DNA of 64,000 nucleotides from Cafeteria roenbergensis (lineage: Eukaryota; Sar; Bigyra; Bicosoecida; Cafeteriaceae), in the NCBI GenBank assembly GCA_008330645.1, contig VLTN01000027.1, forward strand, positions 62,001 through 126,000, given 5' to 3'. Positions 26,301 through 33,291 of the stretch are shown one piece after another. Position 1 is the stretch's first letter, and each line of letters opens with the position of its first letter. The notes under the pieces were generated by a model that saw nothing but the letters and a program-made list of their open reading frames with translations, made no database searches and was not told the origin of the DNA. A program made the translations under genes and the position numbers.

Positions 26301-29300
26301 CATCACAAACGCCTCGGGCGCCCACCGCATCGACACGGGGACAAGCCGGAAAGGCCGCCACGCCGCTGGGAGGTAGGCCGCTTGCGCGGCACGCTGGCCC
26401 GCCGGGGTGCGCGCCGCAGCGCGGACGTCTGCGTGGCTGGGCTGCCGCCTGCCGGCACGCGGCGCCGACCCGGTGAGCGGCCATGGGTCCACTTCCCACC
26501 AGGGGCCCCAGCCGAGGCGGGCAAAGGCCGCCGCCTTGGCCTCCGCCATGGCGCCCTCCGGGGTCTGCTCGGCGGAGCCCGCGGGGTCGCCTTTGCCGGA
26601 GGCCTTGTCCTGCTGCGCCGTCCGCGCGCTTCCGCGCCTTCCCGACGCGATGCCGGGCTGGCACCAGTCGCAGCCGCCTCTCTGGCGCCCCCCCCCGTCC
26701 AGCCAGGCCAGCGACGCCGAGCGCGAACCTCCCTTGCCCGGCGCTGCGACGAACACGCCCGTGTTGGCCACTGCCCACTCGCTCGAGGCCCGCAGTGCCG
26801 TGAGCACGTGGTGCGAGCGACTCTTGCTCAGGCTTGCGAAGTCGAGGGACGCGAACTGGAGCCGGAGCGCCGGGGGCAGGGTGGAGTTCACCGTCTTGAC
26901 CGCGTCAGCGAAGGACGCGCCGAGCGGCCCCTCGCGCGCCGCGCGGGACCCCTTGCGGAGCAGGTTGAGACAGAGGATGGGCGCGCCGTGGCGCGCCAGC
27001 AGGCTAGCAAAGTGCTGGCGGGCCCCAGTCAGGGAGGTGGGGTCGGGCGGGGCCATGGAGATGGGCGGCTTGGGCACCCTGACGCTTGTGCGCTGCACCC
27101 ACGGGAGGGGCACGCTGCCCCGCAGCTGGACGAAGGAGGCGATGCCGCCCGCGGTGTCGTCGACCATTTGCTCAAGCTCCACCTCGTTGGCGACGAACCC
27201 GAGGCGAGAGACCCCTCGCTTGAAGTACCGGGTGCCCGCAAAGTGCCTTGACCGACGCGACACGAGCGAGAGCACCATAGGCTTGGAGAAAGACGACACG
27301 GACACTTGGCCAAAGCTGCCGCAGATGACCGGCGTGGCCCAGCCGGGGCTCACGGTGCCGGCAAGCGGCTCGAGCAGCGAGTGGTTCCACACGAACATCT
27401 CCCGGGGGGGGCACGACACCGGGCCGGGGTCCTGCGGCCGTCCGTGCGGCCGGCCCCCAGCGCCATCCCTAGCGCCAGGGGCCGCAGTCGACCCCGTACC
27501 CTGGGCCGCTGTGCGCGTGCCCTCGCCGGCGCCCGCCGCCGCCTGTTCGCCAAAGTCGGCGCCTGCAGGACCAGAGGTGGCACGGGCGGCAGGGCGCGAT
27601 GCATGCGCCGCTCCCGCTGAAGCTCCCGCTGAAGCTCCCGCTGAAGCTCCCGCTGAAGCTCCCGCTGAAGCTCCCGCTGAAGCTCCCGCTGAAGCTCCCG
27701 CTGAAGCTCCCGCCGCAGCCCCGGCCGGCGCTGCACTGGGCTGCGCGGCCGGCCTGGCGATGCCGGCCGCAGCGATTTCGCCCCAGCCCACAGGTGGGGA
27801 GTTCTCAGGGGAGCCTTCCGCAATCCACAGAGTCACTGCCGATGCGCCGGTGATGAGCTCCGCAGAGCGGGCGTCACTGCCCGCCGCAGACGACACCGAT
27901 GTCTCCGAGGTTGCCCCCGAGGGCGCCACGACCGCCACCGTCACCTGGTTCTGAAGGGGCCGCGTGAGGTCAAAGCCCCTGCTGAAGAAGAGAGCAAAGG
28001 GCTTGCTGAGGGCGGCCGCAATGCCGGCAGTGAAAGATCCCTCCGCTCGCTGCGCCGTGCCGAGGCCCAGCATTTGCGCCATGGACGACAGGACTCCCTT
28101 AGGCGCCACCTGCCGCCACTGCAGCGGCACGAGGGCCACCTCGGACACGCCAAACACGGAGTGCTGCCCCACCGAGCCCACCTCCGCCGCCGTGCTGGCC
28201 AGCACGAGGTAGCGCCCCGACGTCCACTGCGCGATTCCCAGCAGGGCCGCTGCTTCGTCGATGGCAAACTCCGCGTCCGCCTCGCCGCCCTGCACGGTCG
28301 CCTCGGCGCGCATCCGCTCGCACTCTGCGTCCACTGCCGCTGACGTCATCCAGCCCTGAAACTCCCGCCAGGGAGCAGTGGCACCCGAGGAGCCGCCGGG
28401 GGCGCTGTCGTCGCGGTCGAAGTCGAGCCGCCTCCACACGCGCATTGGGGACGGCCCGAGAGGCGCCTGGCTCCCCTGCCTGGCCCCGTTCCGCCCCCCG
28501 GCGCGGCCGTCGCTGCCGCTGCTGCCGGTTCCGCCGCGCGCTCCCGACGAGTTCGCGTGGCCCGGCTTCGCGCTCTGCCTCGACGCGATGGCAGCAGCAG
28601 CACTGCGAGCGGCCGACTCGGGGAACCGGGCGTAGAGCCGGACCCACCGGCGTGTGCGCACCACCCGCAGCCCCGAAGCCACACCGAGCCTTGTCTGAAG
28701 GCGAGTCGTGAACGCGGCCATCGGCGCGGAGGCTGCGACGCGGCGGGTCGCATCAGCGAGGCCAGTGGCTTGGCTGCCCGGCCCAGCCTGGGATTGCGCG
28801 TGAATGGCTGCCGACGCATCCGCAACGGCCGCTCGCAGGGTCCGCTGGCGGAGGCTCAAGCGCCGCACTGCGGCCGCTGGCCGCCCGCCGACGCCGCTGC
28901 CGTCCGCGGCGCCCGTCGCCTGGGGCGGAGGCAGGGCCTGCGCGGCCGGGTTGGGAGCTCCTGGCGCCTTGAGGATCTTCGCGCTGATGCGCGCCGTCGC
29001 TGAGCGCAAGGTTGCAAGGGTTGCGTCACGCTCCGACACTGCCGCCCTTGGCGCGGGAGCGGTCACTGCACCGGAGGCCTTCTTGCCGCCCATGGGCCGC
29101 AGCAGCCGGTCCCTCAGCGACAAAAACGGCCCGGGCTGCGCAGGTCCGCCGAACCGCTTCACCGGCTGGCTGGCCGAGGGCGCTGGCGCCGCTGCGCTCG
29201 AGGCCGAGGCCGGCACCGGTTGGCCTGCGTCAGACGCCCACACGGACCCGGCCATGGGGTTGCCGCCGTGCGTTGACTCCTGCTCCTCCTCCGCTGCGGG

Positions 29301-29375
29301 CGCGCTCGAGCCTTCGTCGCCGCTTGAGGAGCGCGAGAACCGGCGGATAGCCCAAGCCTCGATGGACGGGTCCAT
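14337..29375 (-). CDS. Giant SAC-domain phosphoinositide phosphatase (FIG4/SAC-like)
   Basis: One uninterrupted frame of 5,012 codons from ATG 29375 (MDPSIEAWAI), stop TGA. Recognisable SAC pieces occur in family order but far apart: RRSRHFAGTRYFKRGVSRLG then ANEVELEQMV and SFVQLRGSVPLPW at about residues 700-760; a segment ending FASLSKSRSHHVLTALRAS near 830-860; the catalytic P-loop RSNCVDCLDRTS (CX5R, Cys about residue 2499, bases 21861-21881); then LALQYGGSAA and YMAVERHYQNSIRDGLRQRQ. The order and wording best resemble FIG4/SAC3-type enzymes, which act on PI(3,5)P2 at endosomes; SAC1-type is possible. A normal SAC protein is 500-1,000 residues, so most of this one is Ala/Gly/Ser/Pro/Arg-rich insertion, including a His-rich run and GASA repeats. 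The frame extends upstream to 29495 without an ATG, so a 5' exon may exist. Intronless, unlike most neighbours. Confidence 0.85.
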   Translation of the reverse strand: MDPSIEAWAIRRFSRSSSGDEGSSAPAAEEEQESTHGGNPMAGSVWASDAGQPVPASASSAAAPAPSASQPVKRFGGPAQPGPFLSLRDRLLRPMGGKKASGAVTAPAPRAAVSERDATLATLRSATARISAKILKAPGAPNPAAQALPPPQATGAADGSGVGGRPAAAVRRLSLRQRTLRAAVADASAAIHAQSQAGPGSQATGLADATRRVAASAPMAAFTTRLQTRLGVASGLRVVRTRRWVRLYARFPESAARSAAAAIASRQSAKPGHANSSGARGGTGSSGSDGRAGGRNGARQGSQAPLGPSPMRVWRRLDFDRDDSAPGGSSGATAPWREFQGWMTSAAVDAECERMRAEATVQGGEADAEFAIDEAAALLGIAQWTSGRYLVLASTAAEVGSVGQHSVFGVSEVALVPLQWRQVAPKGVLSSMAQMLGLGTAQRAEGSFTAGIAAALSKPFALFFSRGFDLTRPLQNQVTVAVVAPSGATSETSVSSAAGSDARSAELITGASAVTLWIAEGSPENSPPVGWGEIAAAGIARPAAQPSAAPAGAAAGASAGASAGASAGASAGASAGASAGASAGASAGAAHASRPAARATSGPAGADFGEQAAAGAGEGTRTAAQGTGSTAAPGARDGAGGRPHGRPQDPGPVSCPPREMFVWNHSLLEPLAGTVSPGWATPVICGSFGQVSVSSFSKPMVLSLVSRRSRHFAGTRYFKRGVSRLGFVANEVELEQMVDDTAGGIASFVQLRGSVPLPWVQRTSVRVPKPPISMAPPDPTSLTGARQHFASLLARHGAPILCLNLLRKGSRAAREGPLGASFADAVKTVNSTLPPALRLQFASLDFASLSKSRSHHVLTALRASSEWAVANTGVFVAAPGKGGSRSASLAWLDGGGRQRGGCDWCQPGIASGRRGSARTAQQDKASGKGDPAGSAEQTPEGAMAEAKAAAFARLGWGPWWEVDPWPLTGSAPRAGRRQPSHADVRAAARTPAGQRAAQAAYLPAAWRPFRLVPVSMRWAPEAFVMRARADRARRKRRKAGRRKPGAAKGGAGAGASAGGAGGASAAAGSASAASGLVAPGSQRGASAELERVVALALLGDASLDSTRCEPIVVIPRAAARRVAAAFSAAIPSPAAGSVTQRPSISPSSAAAIAAVRRRSGDPVSAPCSGRRAGIAPPTAGPGSLPAAAQRVLARVAARESPTVVAAVGVAVPAMASPILMPPPRPSSLANECWSLAAALRCARSSGPSSGSPAHAARKGLSTLAVMAVARQLSVLSPRPGPAVQSDAASGAAATGSGAASSSGAGGGGSDATVLAVLHRKSGAAAWPFPESAREAAVGKGRPTKRVPVVAPPLGPWSPGLLRATQLAFASDTAAVPSDQVALMLAQGMDGATAPVLDAIEGAPQMALLGGDEQPDDDLGQPAPHSVHVGSEHGAGGAGLPSPAVNHRLGHAAAAAADAQSRTSRPGRAAWDSPVVDNRHRRHDTHRSAHHHHGHHHHGHHQHHHSHHPPRQARGWRSMRQVWSGFASEDVSLVPVTISRSAAALTASDLAPLVPPPALPGLSMAHAARGTGFHMQVLRPATALDQSGSALATSRMRMRSARVSADSRARRRLLEDSASPLAAVGMWMTSLRLASGIELALPAHRAAAVVRQRQQERLSRSARRRLRLEAQQRQQAAAAAEAAEAARLAASPTDAGQAAATGLAAADGEPGGAAPTRPAQRAGSTEGRRLLSALAEAATAPTAAKDAGASITAASESAALSSLSQERPLGSSVGAECADDWPHAQSAGPKSDVAPSGVPAALAQAADEYPEGALGTPLMEDPFAAAAVRPPPRAAFGRVSRAVAISGRGLVTRSQTHQQHGGQHQHQQVLQHRPLGAGATSPSGNSHTSLDASAPAAAMPQVGGGARLAGPGLRTPFSSDKSAPGRVQHGATVAWRDIPGLQAEASTPTPRARDRSQASPRLLSHAGSDASPSSDCATAAAAAAPGPRDAMRRHHVARASLATQASLGAGLPAAEPRITLIVDPRCSPVPSLALVSPTPSGWAPAQQRSSAWGPPSGAPGPGMSESPGPSMVASCRGVALPVAVPGVVAGPALSWRGSRRIELVGPAGAGEAANSLDESRLAAELAVASRQTARGPAARAARRRAERRWVQVLTGGRGSGLLLSSGGDVTAVLQAVERGGSGPDLSLRRGRVISGATRLPAGASGNRGAAGALPSVPSRLATELRAARGAVPQAAEPGHAWHSSAPAGTGGGVHRRQATRGPGSSAERAEELALRLPWPAAADAVRLAAALGSAPPAAEHPQPTPAAALRFGGLAPACGLSMGREASRAAANVALSGRAGALFAASGTRVVVASPGELLDGAGAGARGAAAPAAGSVASAAAAPFALPHSGGVSGLASRSLGARLVSVESVGSARSKASAAAAAAAASVTSPASRRDGSPVQSGRVTATSPGAYLFVDGEGASASGRVAWPGIVAGSLGRGGATAGGALFMQSGIVRSNCVDCLDRTSVAQAVAGIAALGPMLAALGWGETGDVVVEAASGVSVSAPASSPIDVALRRGRPRADAALTAARAMSAARSRRLGGLRGAMASWRDHVAAKMAPPAAAAAVVQAWLRQGAETTDPLSQLLRRLYEAAADALALQYGGSAANKRVDDAEKGGEAARKEAEGEAGAAAGDHGGAGSGPGGAAGGGASGGGRAAAAAARPAVHAGPRRGGRQGVSGAAGLGSVTAAAAGGASRGVTFGGKVYMAVERHYQNSIRDGLRQRQTDALHGRLLPAHGLTSAQSLAIVGSRTARQAAMRLAARAGWSGDMTMSGAQVEVAAAGLNATGGAGGIADVSWGMWSHSQPGGAPPAGALTLVRWDGAHSAMAAIMSAADGIRRRNPGSSAARLASVAAADAAAQWQVALRATAAVAGASGLLSGASPTAALMAMAEAAEASGDRAGQEVARSLGDDVADAVAEALAGGPAGPLAVTAGTIRAASQEAVDCGWGPFKGVAGLTTRFAVARAAAAAVGEAAGAASQLCADLAAGPLAEGTTRYAGQQQGRGGGRLWAPAGAVSAPPAWRVWRPSAPAVASAAAALLAMLLPPPAAAGWQLATSRNARKRSGQSPSEEVTAIRSQHNRGPSWTTPAGRGGVASPMPLGGSIAGGVAQDGGGGGGIGGIGGIVDGPLGRAAGGASAPLTPPDQLLSLVRPPGSSHAPSSSAGAHAAAVVARAAYRTRADTASSGGSGRWRRPASIRRAGTDSLMVRSTGVSLGGQLVLGREASLSGGTGSDGVGLPHGHMGPGSNAGSVAGSARAPRLAPLSIPLDGSGLDLEDDDSAPTRAARSSDSERRLHTVRSLASLLHAAAAGPTGMPRPFTPTSTALGRSIGMGAQAARPHAATLASSPGAAQSALPTRVSSPLAVVLSADHAMAGPSCSSPAADSEADPVASRVGSEGGPPSSASVGSRAVANSPSARSGPQSFDALAPGRSVEASEPLAQRGSGAAAGRPSSSSAAATAAAAVRRDTASAHPPSPPSRRKSSSIGSASGRGGNGEGRLSGRRALAKAARPPHVHRRAEALARLTAHATTRMAAVVHPLLADATLEARRDATMPRPFASRATLGSSEVIWWPGGLGGWPTRELPAWWAARAVAAAAESAGAAVGADWARVAEIVASTVDASASAAAWSPARAVLSRRRVGVRRPAPMTAARRLLGAAPFSEGMEASAAPELAALAAALRVVVRGERWDAAAGLVLSLGAAAAAETAASLPQDAGNGSGAGSVGPGWDGVPRGSAGGGGGISSSDLFAGADGTASDAGSVMSLSGAGLQGGLWPGEGAAARAAAAGDAHAGTAPAMGPRDRSGSAPGSGLNAAARWRRVAAMAGQPSGDSSIAFAAATAGRGGLPAAGGAVAVGWSARLAPAGPFTDAGPQPRALDLRAARRSMLAAAPVAGPVGRFPASSGVEAGASGIAEQDEAGSDASSVATSSYRAAQRRTAASNAAPGGSQAAASLGPAPGRPRAGTQTRPAVSAAGGSTPSARSAARLPSGRSAKLDATGAAWLFQTLNVRATAGSGAAKDGDSAVVSGSGLASILGHSAGLPQGEVARTGTGCGSGDDDGAGLEAGSGRESEGEEEAEEAEEDEAAKDRRALDEGEEQSLRRETSARGGTPDAAKNARPVQATGSVALVWVLQCRGGSVAAPLAALQSRRADSTSLGVMAVNRRMTAALRARQLLIGPLADAGKAGMATAVGPAAGASQAGTLVVRLPPLNGRGDSIEIHAVQRSRGDGMAVDRAAHMTTLAGARSVAWAARGLRGWVAAAPGPSASASMPPSMAVQLGRSWLGLWSIAFPVPADEYTRVEEATRIAAAAAAAAPFPAALSTSNPHSMSMTSSFSVRASARRVVRWPPALGAPPSPSRSAADRRQQPPSPDSRPVLGAGSRRAMSVSSRRSDDLAAVEGGASRHVASGSAGSGRHRSVAAAGTSAVRQVEGGGGAHAGPERRGMGEWVLREAEAAGTLATAEAESDARFQRLRRGARLEKTAEGDDGSVGRRGRARRHAAHRGHDAGQAGSGRRGVGGRSAAAHGAGGAGTAAKSVMSATRRAPWLRPRQAAAAAAAAAAADGAGRGAGGAAALASATGIGPRPAGSLDEVVSSRRAQRSLAAALLQHLGPRPGVVRPHSACAPLLRPGAAARLLEARGINVPTSSGGIGAAGESGELDTDAGAIATQPSTDEGAGSGQGTGQGAAGSGRPADDDADPALQGGPARRCAAARARATYGVYAAMATAIEGGAGREARSKAAQCAGGGEVEAWEQLRPVELVTWVVPSVAPTDMMSYATSAHSCQPMMPSGLSRRLVEAADAGVHGCTPELAATGNGAAREFCRGPLSLGRLAPCAIDAAHDSKPGADDGSADGSGGSSEGHGLGPHGTGQALGDVASRVLSRWQCSAGAERAASSRRARVMLSADGFLEGLAGTCASTLPRTLADERLRRGHRKDHSHAHRRHGPTAHSVMAAEASSWRDWLDSCQAAPVRVLGAQRID
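24853..24925 (-). repeat. Histidine-rich low-complexity tract in the SAC protein
   Basis: GTG/GCC-type repeats on the plus strand encode, on the minus strand, blocks of HHHHGHHHHGHHQHHHSHH. A run of this kind can bind divalent metal, but here it may be only expansion of low-complexity sequence. Confidence 0.85.
27610..27711. repeat. 12-bp tandem repeat (GCTCCCGCTGAA), about 8.5 copies
   Basis: Eight exact copies of GCTCCCGCTGAA plus a partial, encoding repeated Gly-Ala-Ser-Ala in the N-terminal part of the SAC protein, upstream of the first SAC motif. Exact identity between units points to recent expansion. Confidence 0.95.
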
Positions 29376-29621
29376 GCCTGTTGCAGGGCTCGCAACGAAC
29401 TTGCGCACTACAGGACCCGCCTCGCACACGACAGTGCTCTCAACCGGGCGCCAGTCGGTTGTCCACCGGCGTGCGGCTGTCGGGCGCCTGTGCACCCCGC
29501 TTGTTGATGTTCGCGCTGCTCACCAAGCCACCGCCGGTGGCTCTGCCGCTGGCAAGCGTGACCACTCGCGTCACGCGGACCCCTGCCGGCTGCACTTTGC
29601 GGCTGCCCCGCGCCACGGCCA

Positions 29622-29819
29622 ATGGACACGCCTGTCGTAAGGTTTCCAGCTGGCTCCCAGGGCGGGCTGGCCTCCGCTCCCGTGCCGCTGACCTGGGGCG
29701 CTGCCGAGGAGCGCCTTCGCTCCTTCGCGCAGCGCGAGGGCACGTCCACGGACAAGGCCCACGCTGCCACCGTGATCCTGTCCCACGTGTCGGCGTCCAA
29801 GGCGGCCGCCTCGAAGTAG
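29622..29819 (+). CDS. Possible small protein, 65 residues
   Basis: ATG in a favourable context (GCCAATGG), 65 codons, stop TAG. MDTPVVRFPAGSQGGLASAP leads into an acidic/basic amphipathic helix (GAAEERLRSFAQREGTSTDK) and ends SHVSASKAAASK. Not recognised. Composition is more protein-like than the surrounding chance frames, and it sits alone between the SAC gene (divergent) and the DHHC gene (convergent). An alternative is that it is the last exon of a gene beginning at an ATG near 29507. It could also be chance. Confidence 0.35.
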   Translation: MDTPVVRFPAGSQGGLASAPVPLTWGAAEERLRSFAQREGTSTDKAHAATVILSHVSASKAAASK

Positions 29820-30002
29820 TGGCGCAGCGGCGCTGCTTGCGGTCCTCGTGGCCGATGCGTGTCTGGTGCGTTTGACTAAACCAATTTCCGTGTCTTTGAT
29901 TCCCGTGAGGCTCCATGCCCGCGCGACGGGTACGAAGCACAAGCGCACCCAGCACACAAATCTCACACGGCCGTTTGTCCGTGGTGCGTGGGCGCGCCGA
30001 CA

Positions 30003-31650
30003 TCAAACAGCCGACGCGCCATCGGCCGCGACAGGCCGGCGGCGAGTGGCCACCGCTCCGCCACCTCCTCCGCCTCCGACCGAGACGGTGGAGGCCGGCC
30101 TCGCGCTGCCACGCGCCTCCGCAGCTCCAAGGTCTTTCGGGACATGCCAGGTCCCGTCCCGCCCCAACCTGCTGTACTCGATCGAGGGACGAATGCGGGT
30201 TGCCCACTCAATGCCGTTTCCGGGGGGCGCCCGCAACACCGGTGCCAGCAGGAGGCATACGTGGCCTGTGCCGAACACCTCTCGCAAGTTGCGCGCGATG
30301 CCCAAGTCGTAAAAGTTCGCTGACGCCTGCGGGGCACAAGCGCAGCGGGAGCGGGCACGCCGGGAGCAGCAGCAGGCAGGTCGCCGCTTCCGTGCCCTCC
30401 CCCTCCCCCCCCCCCCCCCCCAGAAGCAGCAAGCCATGCGGCGCAAGGGCGTGCGCGAGCTTACGTAACCGCGCTCCCGCGCCCTGGCCGCCCTGGAGAG
30501 GTTGTGGAAGAACTCGATCGTCGTCTGGTTGGTGGCAGCGAGGAAGCCGTGCCACAGCGCGAAGAGACCCACAGCCAGCGACACGCTGAGCGGCAGGACC
30601 AGGCCCACGTTCACGTGCACGCGCCATCCAGGCGGGATTGACTCTGGCAAGTCCTTCGCCTGAAACAGGGGGAAGGCGAGAACCGCGAAATATATGCATC
30701 CCGCAAACATGTACACGAGGAACCCAATGAAGTAGCGGTAGTTGAAGTGGCCGATGGCGTTCCACACCCAGGGGCAGTAGTGGTCGAATCGAAGAACGAC
30801 CTTGCCTGACACGTGGTCGTAGTGCGAGCGAGGGGGCTTCCACCGGCCGGTTCGGCGGTCCTCGGTCGAGAACTCCCCACCGCTGCGAGGGTCCAGGGCC
30901 CCCGGCTCGTGGGCCTCCACGAGGGCCGGCGGCGTGAGGGCCTCGGCCCGGACCCGGAGATCGCGCGATGGGGCCTCCGGGGCGAGCCCCGGGCTGGTCA
31001 TGATGGTGGCGAAGTAGCTGAAGAGGATCATCACCAGCAGCCACACGCCCACCGCGGTGAGGGCGAACCACTGCGATAGTTTGCGGTGCAGGCAGTGAGG
31101 ACAAGCCGCAAGCAGGTAGACGGGCGCCCAGACGAGGAGCAGGCGGGGCGACGAGCGACCCGCAGGCGCCCCAGGCACGAGCAGCAGTCCGACTCTCACC
31201 GGCGCGGACAGAGGCGTGAACCAGTAGGGGCTGACCAGCGCAAAGTAGAGCCACACGATGTAGCCGATCCCGGCTGCGAGGCGAGGGCGGCAGGGCGCGC
31301 GCAGCAGTGATGGCGGCAGAGGAAGCAGCAGCAGCAGCAGCAGCATGGTCCGTCAGCATACTAGCGGCTTGCATCTCTCGAGTCCACCACGAGGAACCAG
31401 GCCCAGGGGTCTCACTTGTCGCAAGAGTCACCAGCGCTGCCCCAAGCGCATGTGTGACGAACCCGGTGAGCACGCTGGCACGGTCCAGCAGGACGCCTAG
31501 CAGCTGGTCCACATAGAGGGCCCATCCGTGCGCGGCAGGGTGGCCGTCAGCGCCTCCGCGCGGAGGCGTGGGCGGGTCGGCGGCGGACGCCACTGGCTCG
31601 CCATTCCGGGTGGCATTCGGGCTGCCGGAGTCAACCGGGGCGGTTGCCAT
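30003..31650 (-). CDS. DHHC-type protein S-acyltransferase with DHYC motif
   Basis: Exons complement 31416-31650, 30465-31273, 30003-30326; 455 residues. Introns are 142 nt (GTGAGA...CGCAG) and 138 nt (GTAAGC...CGCAG), phases match. Family: integral membrane enzyme that palmitoylates cytosolic cysteines, usually at ER/Golgi. Four hydrophobic segments: two before the core (GIGYIVWLYFALV; WFALTAVGVWLLVMILFSYF), two after (YFIGFLVYMFAGCIYFAVLA; VGLVLPLSVSLAVGLFALWH). The core reads KPPRSHYDHVSGKVVLRF then DHYCPWVWNAIG (D242-C245), followed by TTIE (329-332) and NFYDLGIARNLREVFG, the usual C-terminal motifs. Most zinc-binding Cys positions of the cysteine-rich domain are not Cys here. ATG 31650 was preferred over 31836 because the latter is only 27 bp from the neighbouring divergent start. 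Confidence 0.88.
30405..30421. repeat. Homopolymer C17 in a DHHC-gene intron
   Basis: Seventeen consecutive C on the plus strand (poly-G in the sense strand), inside intron 30327-30464. Confidence 0.9.
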
Positions 31651-31863
31651 TGGCCGCGCCGTGAGGCTGCTGGCGGCACCCGGGACCCGCGCGACGCCCG
31701 CGGTCCAGCCTGCTGCGCGCTCCGAGTGGGCGAGTGTGTGCCGCTTCGAGGCGGAGGTCTGCTGCGCGCTCTCGCGGCAGAGCCACGAGCCCGCAAGGGC
31801 ACTTGCAGCGCTGGCAAGGTCGCGATTCACCTCCATCGCCTGCCCGTCGAAAAAAAACTCGCC
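31651..31863. promoter_or_regulatory. Divergent spacer between DHHC and EF-hand genes
   Basis: 213 bp between the chosen start codons, so both promoters must overlap here or extend into a gene. An A-rich patch, GAAAAAAAACTC, lies just before the EF-hand ATG. No other element recognised. Confidence 0.4.
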
Positions 31864-33291
31864 ATGGCCGCCGCCGCGACCGCGGGGTCCCGCATCTCCA
31901 CCTCGGGGAAGATTGAGGAGCGGTGAGCCTCGCTCTTGCCTCGCTCGGCAGCCGGCTGCTGGGCTGGGCGCCTTTGCGCGGCGACAGCGGTTGAGGCGCC
32001 CGACGGCCTGGGCGGGGCTCGCGCGAACTGCGCGCCACCTGCGACCCTTGGCGCGGCTCGCCCGCGGGCGGGCCGTAGCGAATGCCGATTCCGTTCTGCG
32101 TGGTGTGGGAGGCGCCGGGCCGTGCGCTCTCCGGGCCGGTGCTCGCCATTCCCTCCCTTTGCCAAGCGCGCGATCGCCTCAACCTCGCAGCGTCGTTGAG
32201 CTCATCAAGGCCATTGAGGCCGACAAGGGCAAGCCGGTGACGCCGTTTAACCGCATCATCCTTCGCTTCCCTCTCATGGCCAAGACACTGGGGGCCATCA
32301 AGTCCATCTTCGACGCGGCTGACACCGTGAGGCTGCCAGCTCCCGCCAGGCAGGCGCCCGTTTTGTGGTTGTTGCTTTGCCTCCCCATCACGGGTGCGTC
32401 CCGCATGCGCGTCCCTCCGGGCCCGACCACCCGCTCGTTTCCCCCTTTTGCCTGTTTGCACCCCCCATTTCCCCCACACCCCGCGCTCTCGCAGGACGCA
32501 AGTGGCGCAGTCGAGTACGGCGAGCTCGTGACAATCATGTCGGAGCTCGGAGCCACCATGAACGAGGCGGAGCTGACCGAGGTATTCCATGTGAGCCATG
32601 CGCTCTCTCTCGTTGGCGGGTGCCAGCAAGCGCAGCTGTGCCCGGGTCGTTGCTCGGCGGCGCGCCAAGGCAGCCGCGCTCGGGCCCTCTCGGGCGCATG
32701 CAGCTTTGCCATGCTTGGAACTCGCCCTGACCAGCACAGCTTCCGCCGCTGCACCCTGCCCGGCGCGCCCCGCAGGCCGCCGACATGTACGACGACAAGA
32801 AGCTTTCCTTCCGCGAGTTTCTGGTCGGGCTTGCGCTCGGCTCCCTTCTCGGCCTGGTCCCGTTCACGGCAGCCACGTCGGACGAGAAGCCCGCCGGTCT
32901 GCGCACCGCGGGGGAGAAGCATGTCAAGTTGTCGGCAGCGGAGGTCGTCACGTCCTTGAAAGAGAAGGACGGGCGTGCCGTGATGCAGACCTTCCACCTG
33001 TTCCTCGAGGCGTACGTGACCTTCGACAGGCGCCACACCGGGATTCTGCGTCGACAGGAGATCGAGGAGGCGATGCTGGAGCTCACCACCGCTGGCGCCA
33101 CGGATGGCGTCGGCGACCGCAAGCAGCACCCCGTCCCAACCGAGGCACTGGCCTTCTTGTCAGAGGAGCGGTTCAAGGAGCTGGACTTCGATGATGATGG
33201 CAAGTGCACTTTCGCCGAGTTCGTCTACGCCATGACCAGCTGGGTCGGCATCGAGGACCCGGACGAGGAGGGGGAGGAGGCGGCAGAGTAG
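31864..33291 (+). CDS. Four EF-hand calcium-binding protein
   Basis: Exons 31864-31922, 32191-32326, 32495-32590, 32776-33291; 268 residues. Introns 268, 168 and 185 nt, all GTGAG...GCAG, phases consistent. EF1 loop 64-75 (DTDASGAVEYGE) is canonical, and intron 2 cuts it after its second residue. EF2 loop starts D100 and reads DMYDDKKLSFRE, with Tyr at position 3, so weaker binding is likely. After a hydrophobic segment (GLALGSLLGLVPF) come a degenerate EF3 around TFDRRHTGILRRQEIEEAM and a canonical EF4 (DFDDDGKCTFAE). The tail is acidic (EDPDEEGEEAAE). Calmodulin/calcineurin-B-type Ca2+ sensors share this plan, but the spacing between the EF pairs is longer. Cytosolic, target unknown. Stop TAG. 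Confidence 0.88.

Noticed and set aside
27599-27853. Possible CRISPR-like array at the 12-bp repeat
   Set aside because: Units are contiguous without spacers and lie in frame within a coding sequence.
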